NCBI RefSeq assembly: GCF_009649735.1
Contig: NZ_WJNH01000003.1
Coordinates: 1 to 64,000 of the forward strand
Direction: 5' to 3'
Source: Salinibacillus xinjiangensis
GTDB taxonomy: Bacteria; Bacillota; Bacilli; Bacillales; Alkalibacillaceae
DNA: 64,000 nt
Shown here: piece by piece, positions 44,683 to 53,243 of the stretch
Position numbering within the stretch: position 1 is the first letter of the stretch
Layout of the letters: every line of letters begins with the position of its first letter
Program-made: the position numbers and the translations under genes
Notes under the pieces: model-generated
Seen by the model: only the letters and a program-made list of their open reading frames with translations
The model's database searches: none
Told to the model about the DNA's origin: nothing

Positions 44683-45321
44683 ATGGGAAGAGAGTTTGTC
44701 GATTTATTTAATGAATGGTCTGATTCTTATGACGAGACGGTAAGTGGTCAGGACATTGAATATAAAAAGGTTTTTGAGCAATATGATGCAATATTAGAAC
44801 GAGTTGCCCAAAGCGTGGAAGGACATGTCATAGAATTTGGTGTCGGTACAGGTAATCTGACAGCAAAGCTATTGGAACATGGGTGTCAAGTAACTGGAGT
44901 AGAGCCTTCCCCGATGATGCGTGAAAAGGCGAAAGAGAAGGTGCCCAACGTACAGGTTGTCGATGGTGACTTCCTTAACTTCCCTCTAAATGGTCATCCT
45001 GTGGACGGCGTAGTCAGCTCCTATGCCTTCCATCATTTAACCGATGATGAGAAGGAGGAGGCGATTGCGAAATATGCTCGTCTTCTTGAAAAAGGCGGAA
45101 AAATTGTGTTTGCGGATACTATCTTTTTAAATCAGGAGTCGAAATTTGATATGATAAAACAGGCAGAAGATGCCCACTTCCTTCACTTAGCTCATGATTT
45201 AAAAACCGAATATTATACGACCATTCCAACGTTAGAGGCTATGTTAGAGCAACATGATTTTTCCGTTGATTTCATCCAAATGAATGAGTTTGTCTGGCTA
45301 CTTTATGCCAAGAAACAGTAA
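44683..45321 (+). CDS. yrrT: SAM-dependent methyltransferase YrrT
   Basis: 212 residues. The SAM-binding motif VIEFGVGTGNLTAKLL (about residue 48), VEPSPMM and FHHLTDDEKE in the Rossmann fold. It is the first gene of a four-gene operon with luxS, mccA and mccB. The same placement before the S-adenosylhomocysteine recycling genes in B. subtilis suggests a role in methionine-to-cysteine conversion; the methylated substrate is unknown. AGGGGTGAG precedes ATG 44683. Confidence 0.9.
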   Translation: MGREFVDLFNEWSDSYDETVSGQDIEYKKVFEQYDAILERVAQSVEGHVIEFGVGTGNLTAKLLEHGCQVTGVEPSPMMREKAKEKVPNVQVVDGDFLNFPLNGHPVDGVVSSYAFHHLTDDEKEEAIAKYARLLEKGGKIVFADTIFLNQESKFDMIKQAEDAHFLHLAHDLKTEYYTTIPTLEAMLEQHDFSVDFIQMNEFVWLLYAKKQ

Positions 45322-45341
45322 CGAAAAGGTAGGGATGTTAC

Positions 45342-45803
45342 ATGAGTAAAATGAACGTAGAAAGCTTTAATTTAGACCATACCAAGGTAAAAGCACCGTA
45401 TGTACGCTTAGCAGGAAAAACAGAAGGAACAAGTGGTGACACGATCTATAAATATGACCTTCGTTTCTGCCAACCGAACCAGGATCATATGGAGATGCCT
45501 GCTCTTCATTCTTTAGAGCACATGATGGCTGAATTTAGCCGTAACCATCATGATCGTGTGGTGGATGTAGGTCCAATGGGATGTCAAACAGGCTTTTATT
45601 TAGCGTTGTTAAATGATGACAGCTATGAAAATGTTTTGGATTTATTAGAAAAAACATTACAGGACGTACTTGAAGCAACAGAAGTACCAGCTTGTAATGA
45701 GGTGCAATGTGGTTGGGCAGCCAGTCACAGTTTAGAGGGTGCTCAAGAGCTAGCGAAAAAAATGCTAGCGAAAAAGGATGAGTGGACAGAAGTTTTTGCT
45801 TAA
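45342..45803 (+). CDS. luxS: S-ribosylhomocysteine lyase LuxS
   Basis: 153 residues. The zinc site and catalytic Glu are in [10 protein letters not shown] (His-x-x-x-His near residue 54), the third ligand in NEVQCGWA, and the catalytic Cys in GCQTGFYL. LuxS splits S-ribosylhomocysteine into homocysteine and the AI-2 precursor. Here it sits between yrrT and mccA, the slot occupied by mtnN in the B. subtilis operon as I recall it, so homocysteine passes directly to the next two enzymes. Confidence 0.95.
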   Translation: MSKMNVESFNLDHTKVKAPYVRLAGKTEGTSGDTIYKYDLRFCQPNQDHMEMPALHSLEHMMAEFSRNHHDRVVDVGPMGCQTGFYLALLNDDSYENVLDLLEKTLQDVLEATEVPACNEVQCGWAASHSLEGAQELAKKMLAKKDEWTEVFA

Positions 45804-45819
45804 TAAAGGGTGAAACGTG

Positions 45820-46743
45820 ATGGAATATGTACGGAATGTACAGCAGTTGATTGGACATACGCCTCTTATCGAAATCCACCAGTTTGAACTGCCAAAAGAG
45901 GTTCGTATATTTGCGAAGCTAGAGTATTTTAATCCCGGCGGCAGCATTAAAGATCGCCTAGGAAAAAAGCTGATTCAAGAAGCATTGCAGAGCGGCCAAC
46001 TCCAGGAGGGTGGCACCATTATTGAGCCTACTGCAGGGAATACAGGGATTGGCATCGCACTAGCTGCGATTGGAACCGGAATTCATGTTATGTTTGTCGT
46101 TCCGGAGAAGTTTAGTGTTGAGAAGCAAGAGCTGATGAAGGCACTTGGAGCGACCGTGGTGAACACTCCGACGGCGGATGGGATGAAAGGTGCCATCGAT
46201 AAAACAAACGAACTTTTATCGGAAATTAAAGGGGCCTATTCACCTCAACAATTTTCCAACCATCATAATCCGGAAACGTATTATGAAACGCTGGGTCCTG
46301 AAATTGAACAGCAATTGGATGGAAATATCGATGTCTTTGTTGCAGGTGGTGGAACTGGTGGAACCTTTATGGGTACAGCTAAGTATTTAAAGGAAAACAA
46401 TCCAAAGGTGAAAACCGTGATTGTTGAACCTGAGGGCTCTATTTTAAACGGTGGCGAGGCAGGTCCTCATGACACAGAAGGCATTGGAATGGAATTTTTA
46501 CCTAACTATATGGATACGAATTATTTTGATGCCATTCATACCATTACAGATCAAGCAGCTTTTCAAAGAGTCAAAGACCTGTCAGCTAAAGTTGGCTTGT
46601 TAGTAGGAAGTTCTTCTGGTTCAGCATTTGAGGCCTGTTTAAGAGAAGCAGCAATAGCCAAACCAGGAACCAACATTGTAACCGTATTTCCAGATAGTAG
46701 TGAACGTTATATGAGTACAGGGATATATCAATATGCTAAGTAG
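45820..46743 (+). CDS. mccA: O-acetylserine-dependent cystathionine beta-synthase MccA (YrhA)
   Basis: 308 residues of the cysteine synthase family. NPGGSIKDRL carries the PLP lysine (about residue 42), EPTAGNTGIG binds the substrate carboxylate, GGGTGGTFMG binds the PLP phosphate, and GLLVGSSSGS closes the site. In the operon it would condense homocysteine from LuxS with O-acetylserine or serine to cystathionine. ATG 45820 has AGGGTG 7 bases upstream; a GTG sits one codon earlier. mccB begins 15 bases after its stop. Confidence 0.93.
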   Translation: MEYVRNVQQLIGHTPLIEIHQFELPKEVRIFAKLEYFNPGGSIKDRLGKKLIQEALQSGQLQEGGTIIEPTAGNTGIGIALAAIGTGIHVMFVVPEKFSVEKQELMKALGATVVNTPTADGMKGAIDKTNELLSEIKGAYSPQQFSNHHNPETYYETLGPEIEQQLDGNIDVFVAGGGTGGTFMGTAKYLKENNPKVKTVIVEPEGSILNGGEAGPHDTEGIGMEFLPNYMDTNYFDAIHTITDQAAFQRVKDLSAKVGLLVGSSSGSAFEACLREAAIAKPGTNIVTVFPDSSERYMSTGIYQYAK

Positions 46744-46758
46744 AAGGAGGGGATCGCT

Positions 46759-47892
46759 TTGCGTAAGAAAACAAAGCTGATTCACGGAGGAGTTACAGGT
46801 GATGAACAAACGGGAGCGGTAAACGTTCCGATTTATCAAGTTAGTACCTATGAGCAAGAGTCTGTTGGTAATCATAAAGGTTATGAGTATTCTAGAACAG
46901 GGAATCCAACTCGCCACGCTCTAGAAGAATTAATCAAGGATCTTGAAGGTGGAAAGCGTGGCTTTGCATTTGGCTCTGGAATGGCTGCCATAACTTCAGT
47001 CTTTATGCTCTTTTCTGCTGGAGACCATGTAATCATGACAGACGATGTATACGGGGGTACGTACCGTGTCGTTTCTAAGGTATTAAACAAATTTAATATT
47101 GAATTCACCTTTGTGGATACAAGCTCTATTGATGAAGTGAAAAAAGCGATAAAACCAAATACAAAAGCTATTTATATAGAGTCACCTACCAATCCACTTT
47201 TGAAAATTACCGACTTAAAAAAGGTCTCAGAGTTAGCTAAAGAACAGGGTTTATATATGATAGTAGATAACACATTTAGCACGCCATATTGGCAAACACC
47301 GATTGACTCAGGTGCTGATATTGTCTTGCATAGTGCAACGAAATATTTAGGAGGTCATAGTGATGTAGTGGCCGGTTTAGTTGTAGTTAATTCCGAGCAG
47401 CTAGGCGAAGACCTCCACTTTATTCAAAACTCTGTGGGTGGCATTTTAGGGCCTCAAGATTCCTATCTTCTTATTCGCGGTATCAAAACACTTGGGGTGA
47501 GAATGGAAGAAATAGAGGAAAATACTCGACGGGTGGTTGACTTTTTACAGGAGCACCCTGTAGTAACAAACATTTACTACCCAGGACTAAAGAGCCATCG
47601 AGGCCACGACACACATACCTCTCAAGCCACTGGATTCGGAGGCATGCTATCCTTTGATGTCGGAAGTAGTGAAAAGGCAGACCAGTTATTAAGCCGCATT
47701 CAATACTTCACACTAGCTGAGAGCCTTGGAGCGGTAGAGAGCTTGATTTCCGTGCCGGCTAAAATGACACATGCATCGATTCCAAGGGATAGAAGAGAGG
47801 AACTAGGCATTACAGACGGCCTGGTTCGTATCTCTGTAGGCTTAGAGGATGCAGAGGATTTAATTGAAGACCTTGACCAGGCTTTAAAATAA
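46759..47892 (+). CDS. mccB: cystathionine gamma-lyase MccB (YrhB)
   Basis: 377 residues of the Cys/Met metabolism PLP family. Motifs are YSRTGNPTRHALE, FGSGMAAIT, the SPTNPLLKI strand and HSATKYLGGHSDVVAG with the PLP lysine (about 195). It cleaves cystathionine to cysteine, ammonia and 2-oxobutyrate, completing reverse transsulfuration from homocysteine. The start is TTG 46759, 8 bases after AAGGAGG. A strong terminator follows. Confidence 0.93.
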   Translation: MRKKTKLIHGGVTGDEQTGAVNVPIYQVSTYEQESVGNHKGYEYSRTGNPTRHALEELIKDLEGGKRGFAFGSGMAAITSVFMLFSAGDHVIMTDDVYGGTYRVVSKVLNKFNIEFTFVDTSSIDEVKKAIKPNTKAIYIESPTNPLLKITDLKKVSELAKEQGLYMIVDNTFSTPYWQTPIDSGADIVLHSATKYLGGHSDVVAGLVVVNSEQLGEDLHFIQNSVGGILGPQDSYLLIRGIKTLGVRMEEIEENTRRVVDFLQEHPVVTNIYYPGLKSHRGHDTHTSQATGFGGMLSFDVGSSEKADQLLSRIQYFTLAESLGAVESLISVPAKMTHASIPRDRREELGITDGLVRISVGLEDAEDLIEDLDQALK

Positions 47893-47920
47893 ATGATCAT
47901 TTATAATATTACTGCATTTG

Positions 47921-47958
47921 AAAGTCTAGATCACCTAAAGGAGGATCTAGACTTTTTT
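47921..47958 (+). terminator. Rho-independent terminator of the yrrT-luxS-mccA-mccB operon
   Basis: AAAGTCTAGATC pairs with GATCTAGACTTT around an 11-base loop and is followed by TTT. Confidence 0.9.
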
Positions 47959-47979
47959 GCTACAATAAACTAGAAAGGA

Positions 47980-48231
47980 GTGTTCCATATCAAGATAACC
48001 AGTGAACAGAAGCAATTGATGATTAGCCGAATTCAACAGTTTTTTTTAGAAGAACGTGGGGAGGAAATTGGTGAGCTGGCGGCAGAGAATGCCTATCAAT
48101 TTTTTGTGAAAGAACTTGGGCCTTTTCTTTATAATCAAGGAATTCAAGATGCCCGAATCATGGCTGAGCAAAAGCTGATGGGCTTAGATGAAGATATTCG
48201 TTCCTTGGAAAAAACGCTAAATACAAAGTGA
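47980..48231 (+). CDS. DUF2164 family protein with an unclear start codon
   Basis: 83 residues at most. RIQQFFLEERGEEIGELAAENAYQFFVKELGPFLYNQGIQDA is the DUF2164 core; function is unknown. The GTG at 47980 lies inside the ribosome site (AAAGGAG at 47974-47980), so it cannot pair well with that site. The codon 8 bases downstream of GGAG is ATC at 47989, which would give a protein starting I/M-K-I-T-S-E-Q-K, the usual family N-terminus as I recall it. I give the outer limit and regard 47989 as the better biological start. Confidence 0.75.
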   Translation: MFHIKITSEQKQLMISRIQQFFLEERGEEIGELAAENAYQFFVKELGPFLYNQGIQDARIMAEQKLMGLDEDIRSLEKTLNTK

Positions 48232-48339
48232 TAAGCAGTAATAAATTTGTAATATCATTTTATTCGCACATGTGACAATACCCTTTAATATATTAGCTTA
48301 TAGGGGGAATGAAACGATGTTTGAGATGAGGTGAATAAA

Positions 48340-49383
48340 ATGAAATACAATATCACGAGAGATTATATTGGGATTGGAAACTCTAGGTCTGGTCAAAAAA
48401 ATAACGGTATTGAATTTATTGTAAGTCATGATACAGGGAATGCAGGTTCAACAGCATACGGAAATCGTAATTATTTTGAGAACACGAATCCAACTGCATC
48501 AGCTCATACCTTTATTGATGACAAATACATTTTAGAAATTATTCCTCTTGATGAAAAAGCCTGGCATGTACGGTATAACGTATCAAGCGACAACAGCCGC
48601 TACGGCGCAGATGCTAACGACGCGGCTATAGGAGTTGAACTATGCTGGGGTGGACGAATCAATTTTGAAGAATCCTATGATCGATATGTATGGTATCATG
48701 CCTATTTAGTCGATCAGTTCGGCTTAGATCCAAAACGTGACATTGTAGCACACAGCACGTTGGATCCATCTCGACGATCAGATCCACAAAATGCCATGAA
48801 TCGTTATGGAATATCCTGGAATGATTTTATAAATGATGTTAATCAAGCCTATCGTAAATATTTTCAAGGGGAAGAGGACCTACCAGAACCCGTTGTCAAA
48901 GGAGCGTCTGTTCAACTACCAGTAGGCAGGGGAGATGAAGGTGCGTTTGTGAGGGAGATTCAGCGAGATTTAATCAGCGCTGGATTCTCACTTCCTCAGT
49001 TTGGCGCTGACGGTATGTTTGGAAGTGAAACGGAACGAGCCGTTATGCGTTTTCAAAAACGTTATAATTTGGCTGTTGATGGCCTAGTTGGCCCACAGAC
49101 GCTTGGCACATTGAAGGAAGTCAATAATGGTGATCGACCTGTAAATGAATTTCCATTACCTCGTGGTGTTTTACAAAATGGTGATGAGGGAAATAGTGTA
49201 AAACAAGTGCAAAGAGCTTTGAAACGATTAGGTTATGATCCTGAATATATAGATGGAAAATATGGTTCTTTAACCGAGGATGCTGTTAAAAGATTTCAGT
49301 CTATGTACCAAGAACTAGCGAATGACGGCATTTATGGGCCAAATACGAAACGATTTATGGAAATGGAATTAGAAGACTTGTAA
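48340..49383 (+). CDS. N-acetylmuramoyl-L-alanine amidase with two peptidoglycan-binding domains
   Basis: 347 residues. Amidase_2 domain (about 1-160): FIVSHDTGNAGSTA with the zinc His, ASAHTFID and VAHSTLDP. Two PG_binding_1 domains follow (about 205-265 and 280-345; RGDEGAFVREIQRDL, FQKRYNLAVDGLVGPQT and a diverged second copy). No signal peptide is present, as in phage endolysins and the CwlA/XlyA group, but no phage genes surround it. GAGGTG precedes ATG 48340; the upstream ATG at 48331 overlaps that site. Confidence 0.9.
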   Translation: MKYNITRDYIGIGNSRSGQKNNGIEFIVSHDTGNAGSTAYGNRNYFENTNPTASAHTFIDDKYILEIIPLDEKAWHVRYNVSSDNSRYGADANDAAIGVELCWGGRINFEESYDRYVWYHAYLVDQFGLDPKRDIVAHSTLDPSRRSDPQNAMNRYGISWNDFINDVNQAYRKYFQGEEDLPEPVVKGASVQLPVGRGDEGAFVREIQRDLISAGFSLPQFGADGMFGSETERAVMRFQKRYNLAVDGLVGPQTLGTLKEVNNGDRPVNEFPLPRGVLQNGDEGNSVKQVQRALKRLGYDPEYIDGKYGSLTEDAVKRFQSMYQELANDGIYGPNTKRFMEMELEDL

Positions 49384-49408
49384 AAAAGCCGCTTACTGCG
49401 GCTTTTTT
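49382..49408 (+). terminator. Rho-independent terminator of the amidase gene
   Basis: AAAAAAGCCGC pairs with GCGGCTTTTTT around TTACT, starting at the stop codon. Confidence 0.92.
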
Positions 49409-49461
49409 CATTGGATCTTATGTTAAGTAGTAGAAAGCATTTCATTTATTTTCCTATAATG

Positions 49462-49486
49462 GTTTAAGATTTCTAAAAAAGGGTAA
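49462..49486 (+). promoter_or_regulatory. candidate sigma-B (general stress) promoter
   Basis: GTTTAA (49462-49467), a 13-base spacer and GGGTAA (49481-49486) match the sigma-B consensus GTTTAA-N12-15-GGGTAT with one difference. It lies 89 bases before the kinase start. The overlapping downstream gene resembles B. subtilis YfkM (general stress protein 18), which I recall as sigma-B controlled. Confidence 0.5.
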
Positions 49487-49575
49487 AAGTATAGCGGATT
49501 AAATAAAATGATATTTATGCTGGCTGGAGAATCCTATATCTAAAAAATAGTTTAAGCGTAAAGGGGTATTAATCA

Positions 49576-51033
49576 ATGACATCAAGAAACCATAAACTTG
49601 ATTTTCAACAAATCATTCATAATACGTTACAAGCAATTATGGTCTATGGTGATGGTGGAGTTATTTATGCCAACCCTTTTTGTTACCAATTGTTTGGGAC
49701 CGATGAACACAATGAGGATAAATGGGATGACTTTTTTTCATTTCATGATTTGAGTATGATTAAAGAAACCATTCACCAGGTTTTGGTTCTCCAGCATACT
49801 AAAACCATCAATCATCTAACCATCAAGAAAAAAGATGGTACCTCCATCAATGTTCAAGCCTATGTCATGCCGTTGACGAACCAAGATCAAGTTTATGCCT
49901 ATTTACAATTTATTGAGAACGGCAGTATCGAGAACAAGTTAGAGCAGAGAAGACATCAATACATAAGTGAAAACATGCAAAACTTGATTTGCGAGCATGA
50001 TGAACATGGGCAGTTCGTAAATATAACACCATCTGTACATAAACTAATTGGTTATCAAACTGATGAATTAATTGGTCGTTCACCGTGTGAATTGATTCAT
50101 CCACAGGATCAAACGAGAGTAAAATATAGCTTCCGCAGCTTCTTATATTCAAAGGAAGCCAAAACAGTTCGGTTTCGCATTAAGAAGAAAATGGACAAGT
50201 ATCTTTGGGTAGAGACGGAATTACATATTATTGAGGATCAAACGAGGAGTTATATCATATCAAATACAAAAAACATCGATAAGCAGATACATGCAGAAAA
50301 ACTAGCGATGCAATCTGAGAAACTAGCAATGGTAGGGGAACTCAGTGCGGGCATTGTACATGAAATCAAAAATCCGCTCACCTCTATTAAAGGGTTTCTG
50401 CAGCTCATGAAGGCTGGGGCTATAGATATGAAGGATTATGTTCCCATTTTAAGTGCAGAGGTAGAAAGAATGGAAGCTATGACGATGAATATGCTGTCTT
50501 TTGCCAAACCCCAAGAGGATATAAAGAAACGATGTATCACCAAAATTTTAGATGATGTCATATTATTAATGGAGGTCCACGCGAACAAGAAAAATGTTCA
50601 AATCATATGTAATTACTCAGGCAAGGAATATTTTGTGTGGGGAAATGAATCACAATTAAAACAGGTTTTTATGAACCTAGTAAAAAATGCTATCGAAGCA
50701 TCACAAAAATGTAGTAGCGTGTACGTAAAGGTTGAAGAGGAGCAATTTCATTATTCTATTAAGGTTATAGATGAAGGCAACGGTATTCCAAAGGATAAAC
50801 TATCTCAAATTGGACAATCCTTTTATACAACGAAAGATAAAGGAACAGGCCTTGGGCTAATGGTTTCCTATCGTATTATCGACCATCATCAGGGCGACAT
50901 TAGGGTGGATAGTGAGCTAGGAAAAGGGACAACCTTTATCGTTCGTTTACCAAAGTGCCAAACATCAACAGATTGTAAGGAGGAAAAGAGTGACATTACA
51001 AGGAAAAAAGATCGTCCAGTTAGTGAGTCATGA
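49576..51033 (+). CDS. soluble PAS-domain histidine kinase (KinA/KinE-like)
   Basis: 485 residues with no membrane segment. Two PAS domains (about 12-115, and 130-240 with ICEHDEHGQFVNITPSVHKLIGYQTDELIG), then the phosphoacceptor GIVHEIKNPLTSIKGF (His about residue 260) and the ATPase motifs NLVKNAIEAS, DEGNGI and GTGLGLMVS. No response regulator is adjacent, so it probably feeds the sporulation phosphorelay like KinA or KinE. Its last 44 bases overlap the next gene in another frame. GGGG precedes ATG 49576. Confidence 0.86.
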   Translation: MTSRNHKLDFQQIIHNTLQAIMVYGDGGVIYANPFCYQLFGTDEHNEDKWDDFFSFHDLSMIKETIHQVLVLQHTKTINHLTIKKKDGTSINVQAYVMPLTNQDQVYAYLQFIENGSIENKLEQRRHQYISENMQNLICEHDEHGQFVNITPSVHKLIGYQTDELIGRSPCELIHPQDQTRVKYSFRSFLYSKEAKTVRFRIKKKMDKYLWVETELHIIEDQTRSYIISNTKNIDKQIHAEKLAMQSEKLAMVGELSAGIVHEIKNPLTSIKGFLQLMKAGAIDMKDYVPILSAEVERMEAMTMNMLSFAKPQEDIKKRCITKILDDVILLMEVHANKKNVQIICNYSGKEYFVWGNESQLKQVFMNLVKNAIEASQKCSSVYVKVEEEQFHYSIKVIDEGNGIPKDKLSQIGQSFYTTKDKGTGLGLMVSYRIIDHHQGDIRVDSELGKGTTFIVRLPKCQTSTDCKEEKSDITRKKDRPVSES

Positions 51034-51511
51034 CTTTGAAGACTTAGAATTATGGTATCCAGTTTTAAGGCTTAGAGAGGAAGGGGCAAGAGTCGACATA
51101 GCAGCTGAACAAGCAAATCAAACCTACCATGGGAAATATGGTGTCCCGGTTGAATCGGACATAACCTTTACAGATGTAAAGGCAGAGGATTATGATGCCA
51201 TATTAGTCCCTGGGGGCTGGTCACCAGATAAATTAAGGCGCTATGATGAAGTATTAAAGCTGATACAAGCAATGAACGAGATGAAAAAACCGATCGGACA
51301 AATCTGTCATGCAGGTTGGGTATTAGTTTCAGCTGGTATTTTGCAGGGTAAAAAGGTAACGAGTACACCTGGAATCAAAGACGATATGCTCAATGCAGGT
51401 GCCACTTGGGTAAATGAACCAGTAGTGGTAGATGACCATTTAGTATCGAGTAGAAGGCCACCAGATTTACCAGAATATTTGAAAGAGTTTATTAAGGTAT
51501 TATGTAACTAA
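50990..51511 (+). CDS. DJ-1/PfpI family protein (YfkM-like general stress protein)
   Basis: 173 residues. VPGGWSPDKLRR and the nucleophile elbow GQICHAGWVL with the conserved Cys (about residue 104) mark a DJ-1/PfpI class I glutamine amidotransferase-like protein. Relatives act as deglycases, chaperones or peptidases under stress. The start is GTG 50990, 6 bases after AAGGAGG and within the 3' end of the kinase gene (44-base overlap). This ties its translation to the kinase message. Confidence 0.87.
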   Translation: MTLQGKKIVQLVSHDFEDLELWYPVLRLREEGARVDIAAEQANQTYHGKYGVPVESDITFTDVKAEDYDAILVPGGWSPDKLRRYDEVLKLIQAMNEMKKPIGQICHAGWVLVSAGILQGKKVTSTPGIKDDMLNAGATWVNEPVVVDDHLVSSRRPPDLPEYLKEFIKVLCN

Positions 51512-51544
51512 ATACAAGTAGCAATGAGAATAATCAACAAATAG

Positions 51545-51588
51545 AACTAAGGCAAAACCTGTAGTGGTTAATTGCCTTAGTTTTTTTG
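51545..51588 (+). terminator. Rho-independent terminator after the DJ-1 gene
   Basis: AACTAAGGCAA pairs with TTGCCTTAGTT around a 16-base loop and is followed by TTTTTT. Confidence 0.9.
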
Positions 51589-51674
51589 TTTATACTGGTT
51601 AATTGTCACCAAAATGAGCCTTCTGTCATATGCCTATAATGATTGGTTACGAATACATGCAGGAGGTTTTAACA

Positions 51675-52505
51675 TTGTTTTATCATATTAAAGAATTACA
51701 GTATGATTCCAAGCCTTCTTGTCCAGATCCCGTTTATGCTAAAAAGCTACAAGAAGTTTTAGGTGGACAATATGGCGAAATCACCGTTATGATGCAGTAT
51801 TTATTCCAGGGCTTTAATTGCCGAGCAGAGCCAAAGTATCGTGATCTATTACTTGATATTGGAACTGAGGAAATTGCTCACGTAGAGATGCTCGCAACTT
51901 TAATTGCTCGCTTGTTAGACAATGCACCTGTTGACCAACAAGAAAAGGCAGCTGAAGACCCTGCTGTGGAGGCTATTCTTGGAGGCATGAATCCACAGCA
52001 TGCGATCGTATCGGGACTAGGAGCGATGGCTACCGATAGTGAAGGCTATCCGTGGAACTCGAAATATACGATTGCAAGTGGCAACCTATTGGCTGACTTT
52101 AGAGCCAATCTAAATGCTGAGTCACAGGGACGCCTACAAGTAGTTCGGCTGTATGAAATGTCTGATGACCCAGGGGTTAAGGATACTTTGTCCTTCCTTA
52201 TCGCTCGGGATAAGGCCCATCAAAATCAGTGGAAAGCAGCCATACATGAGCTTGAAACGAGGGAACAAGACATTGTGGTTCCAACTACCTTCCCAAGTGA
52301 ATTGGAAAAGCAGGCTGTTGCCTATGATTTTTATAATTTTTCAAGAGGTGAAGAGAGTTCTACTGGACCTTGGGCACAAGGGCCAGCGCCCGATGGACGT
52401 GGTCAATTTAGGTATGTGGCCAATCCACCAGCCTATGGACCACAAGCCTTTTTAATGCCAGCACCGATTTATATTCATGACACATTGCCTATGTCTAAGA
52501 TGTAA
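51675..52505 (+). CDS. manganese catalase (YdbD-like)
   Basis: 276 residues. A di-manganese four-helix protein: GGQYGEITVMMQYLFQ and GTEEIAHVEMLATLIARLL provide Glu and His ligands, with the second pair in LNAESQGRLQVVRLYEM and FLIARDKAHQNQW. The C-terminal PPAYGPQAFLMP is typical of the spore-associated YdbD/CotJC relatives. It destroys hydrogen peroxide without heme. The start is TTG 51675, 8 bases after AGGAGG, giving the usual FYHIKELQYD N-terminus; an ATG at 51630 lies upstream of that site. Confidence 0.93.
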   Translation: MFYHIKELQYDSKPSCPDPVYAKKLQEVLGGQYGEITVMMQYLFQGFNCRAEPKYRDLLLDIGTEEIAHVEMLATLIARLLDNAPVDQQEKAAEDPAVEAILGGMNPQHAIVSGLGAMATDSEGYPWNSKYTIASGNLLADFRANLNAESQGRLQVVRLYEMSDDPGVKDTLSFLIARDKAHQNQWKAAIHELETREQDIVVPTTFPSELEKQAVAYDFYNFSRGEESSTGPWAQGPAPDGRGQFRYVANPPAYGPQAFLMPAPIYIHDTLPMSKM

Positions 52506-52510
52506 AGAAC

Positions 52511-52552
52511 AAGACAACTTGAAGCATGTAGACTTCAAGTTGTCTTTTTATT
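52511..52552 (+). terminator. Rho-independent terminator of the Mn catalase gene
   Basis: AAGACAACTTGAAG pairs with CTTCAAGTTGTCTT around CATGTAGA and is followed by TTTATT. Confidence 0.92.
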
Positions 52553-52623
52553 ATAAAGTAGAATGATTCTCTTCTAAAATTGGAAACCTAAGCCAAAAGG
52601 TTTAAGATTTGGAGGGGTATGGT

Positions 52624-53196
52624 TTGACACCAACAATTTGGAACTCCATCATTATGGTAATAGCAGGTGTATTATTGTTAAGGCTGGCCGGAAGAAAATC
52701 TATATCACAAATGACTTTGGCACAAACAGTTGTAATGATTTCAATTGGTTCCATTATTATACAGCCTATTGTGGAAACGAGTGTTTTGCGAACGATTTTG
52801 GCCTCCTCTATTTTTGTTGTAGCACTAATTTTAATGGAGTTCTTACAAGTAAGGTTTAATTTCTTAGAAAAATTTTTAACAGGCAAGTCGAAAGTGATTA
52901 TTCAAAATGGACAGCTTAATGTTCCAACGATGCGAAAACTCCGATTCACTGTGGATCAATTGGAAATGCGGTTACGACAGCAAGGAATTTCAGATATAAA
53001 GGATGTCAAAACAGCGACACTGGAACCGAACGGGCAGATTGGATATGAATTAATGGACGAGGCTAAGCCATTAACTGTGAAGGAATTTAAAAGGCTCATG
53101 AAACTGTACGATCAACAAACAGACCAAAACAAACACAATATTTTTTCAGAAATTAATGATCAAAGTGAACAGCATAATCCAGATCATTTACATTAA
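52624..53196 (+). CDS. DUF421 family membrane protein (YetF/YrbG-like)
   Basis: 190 residues. About three N-terminal membrane helices (LRLAGRKSISQMTLAQTVVMISIGSI is the DUF421 signature) and a soluble C-terminal domain (about 90-165: VIIQNGQLNVPTMRKLRFTVDQLEMRLRQQGISDIKDVKTATLEPNG). Relatives are common in spore formers, some linked to spore germination or wall functions, but biochemistry is lacking. The start is TTG 52624, 6 bases after GGAGGGG. Confidence 0.86.
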   Translation: MTPTIWNSIIMVIAGVLLLRLAGRKSISQMTLAQTVVMISIGSIIIQPIVETSVLRTILASSIFVVALILMEFLQVRFNFLEKFLTGKSKVIIQNGQLNVPTMRKLRFTVDQLEMRLRQQGISDIKDVKTATLEPNGQIGYELMDEAKPLTVKEFKRLMKLYDQQTDQNKHNIFSEINDQSEQHNPDHLH

Positions 53197-53243
53197 ATAG
53201 ATGATTTAAAGAGAAAAGAAGGTTTAATGAGAGGGGAATCGAA

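Noticed and set aside
45535-45879. 114-codon minus-strand ORF opposite luxS
   Set aside because: It is antisense to the conserved luxS coding sequence and has no family features.
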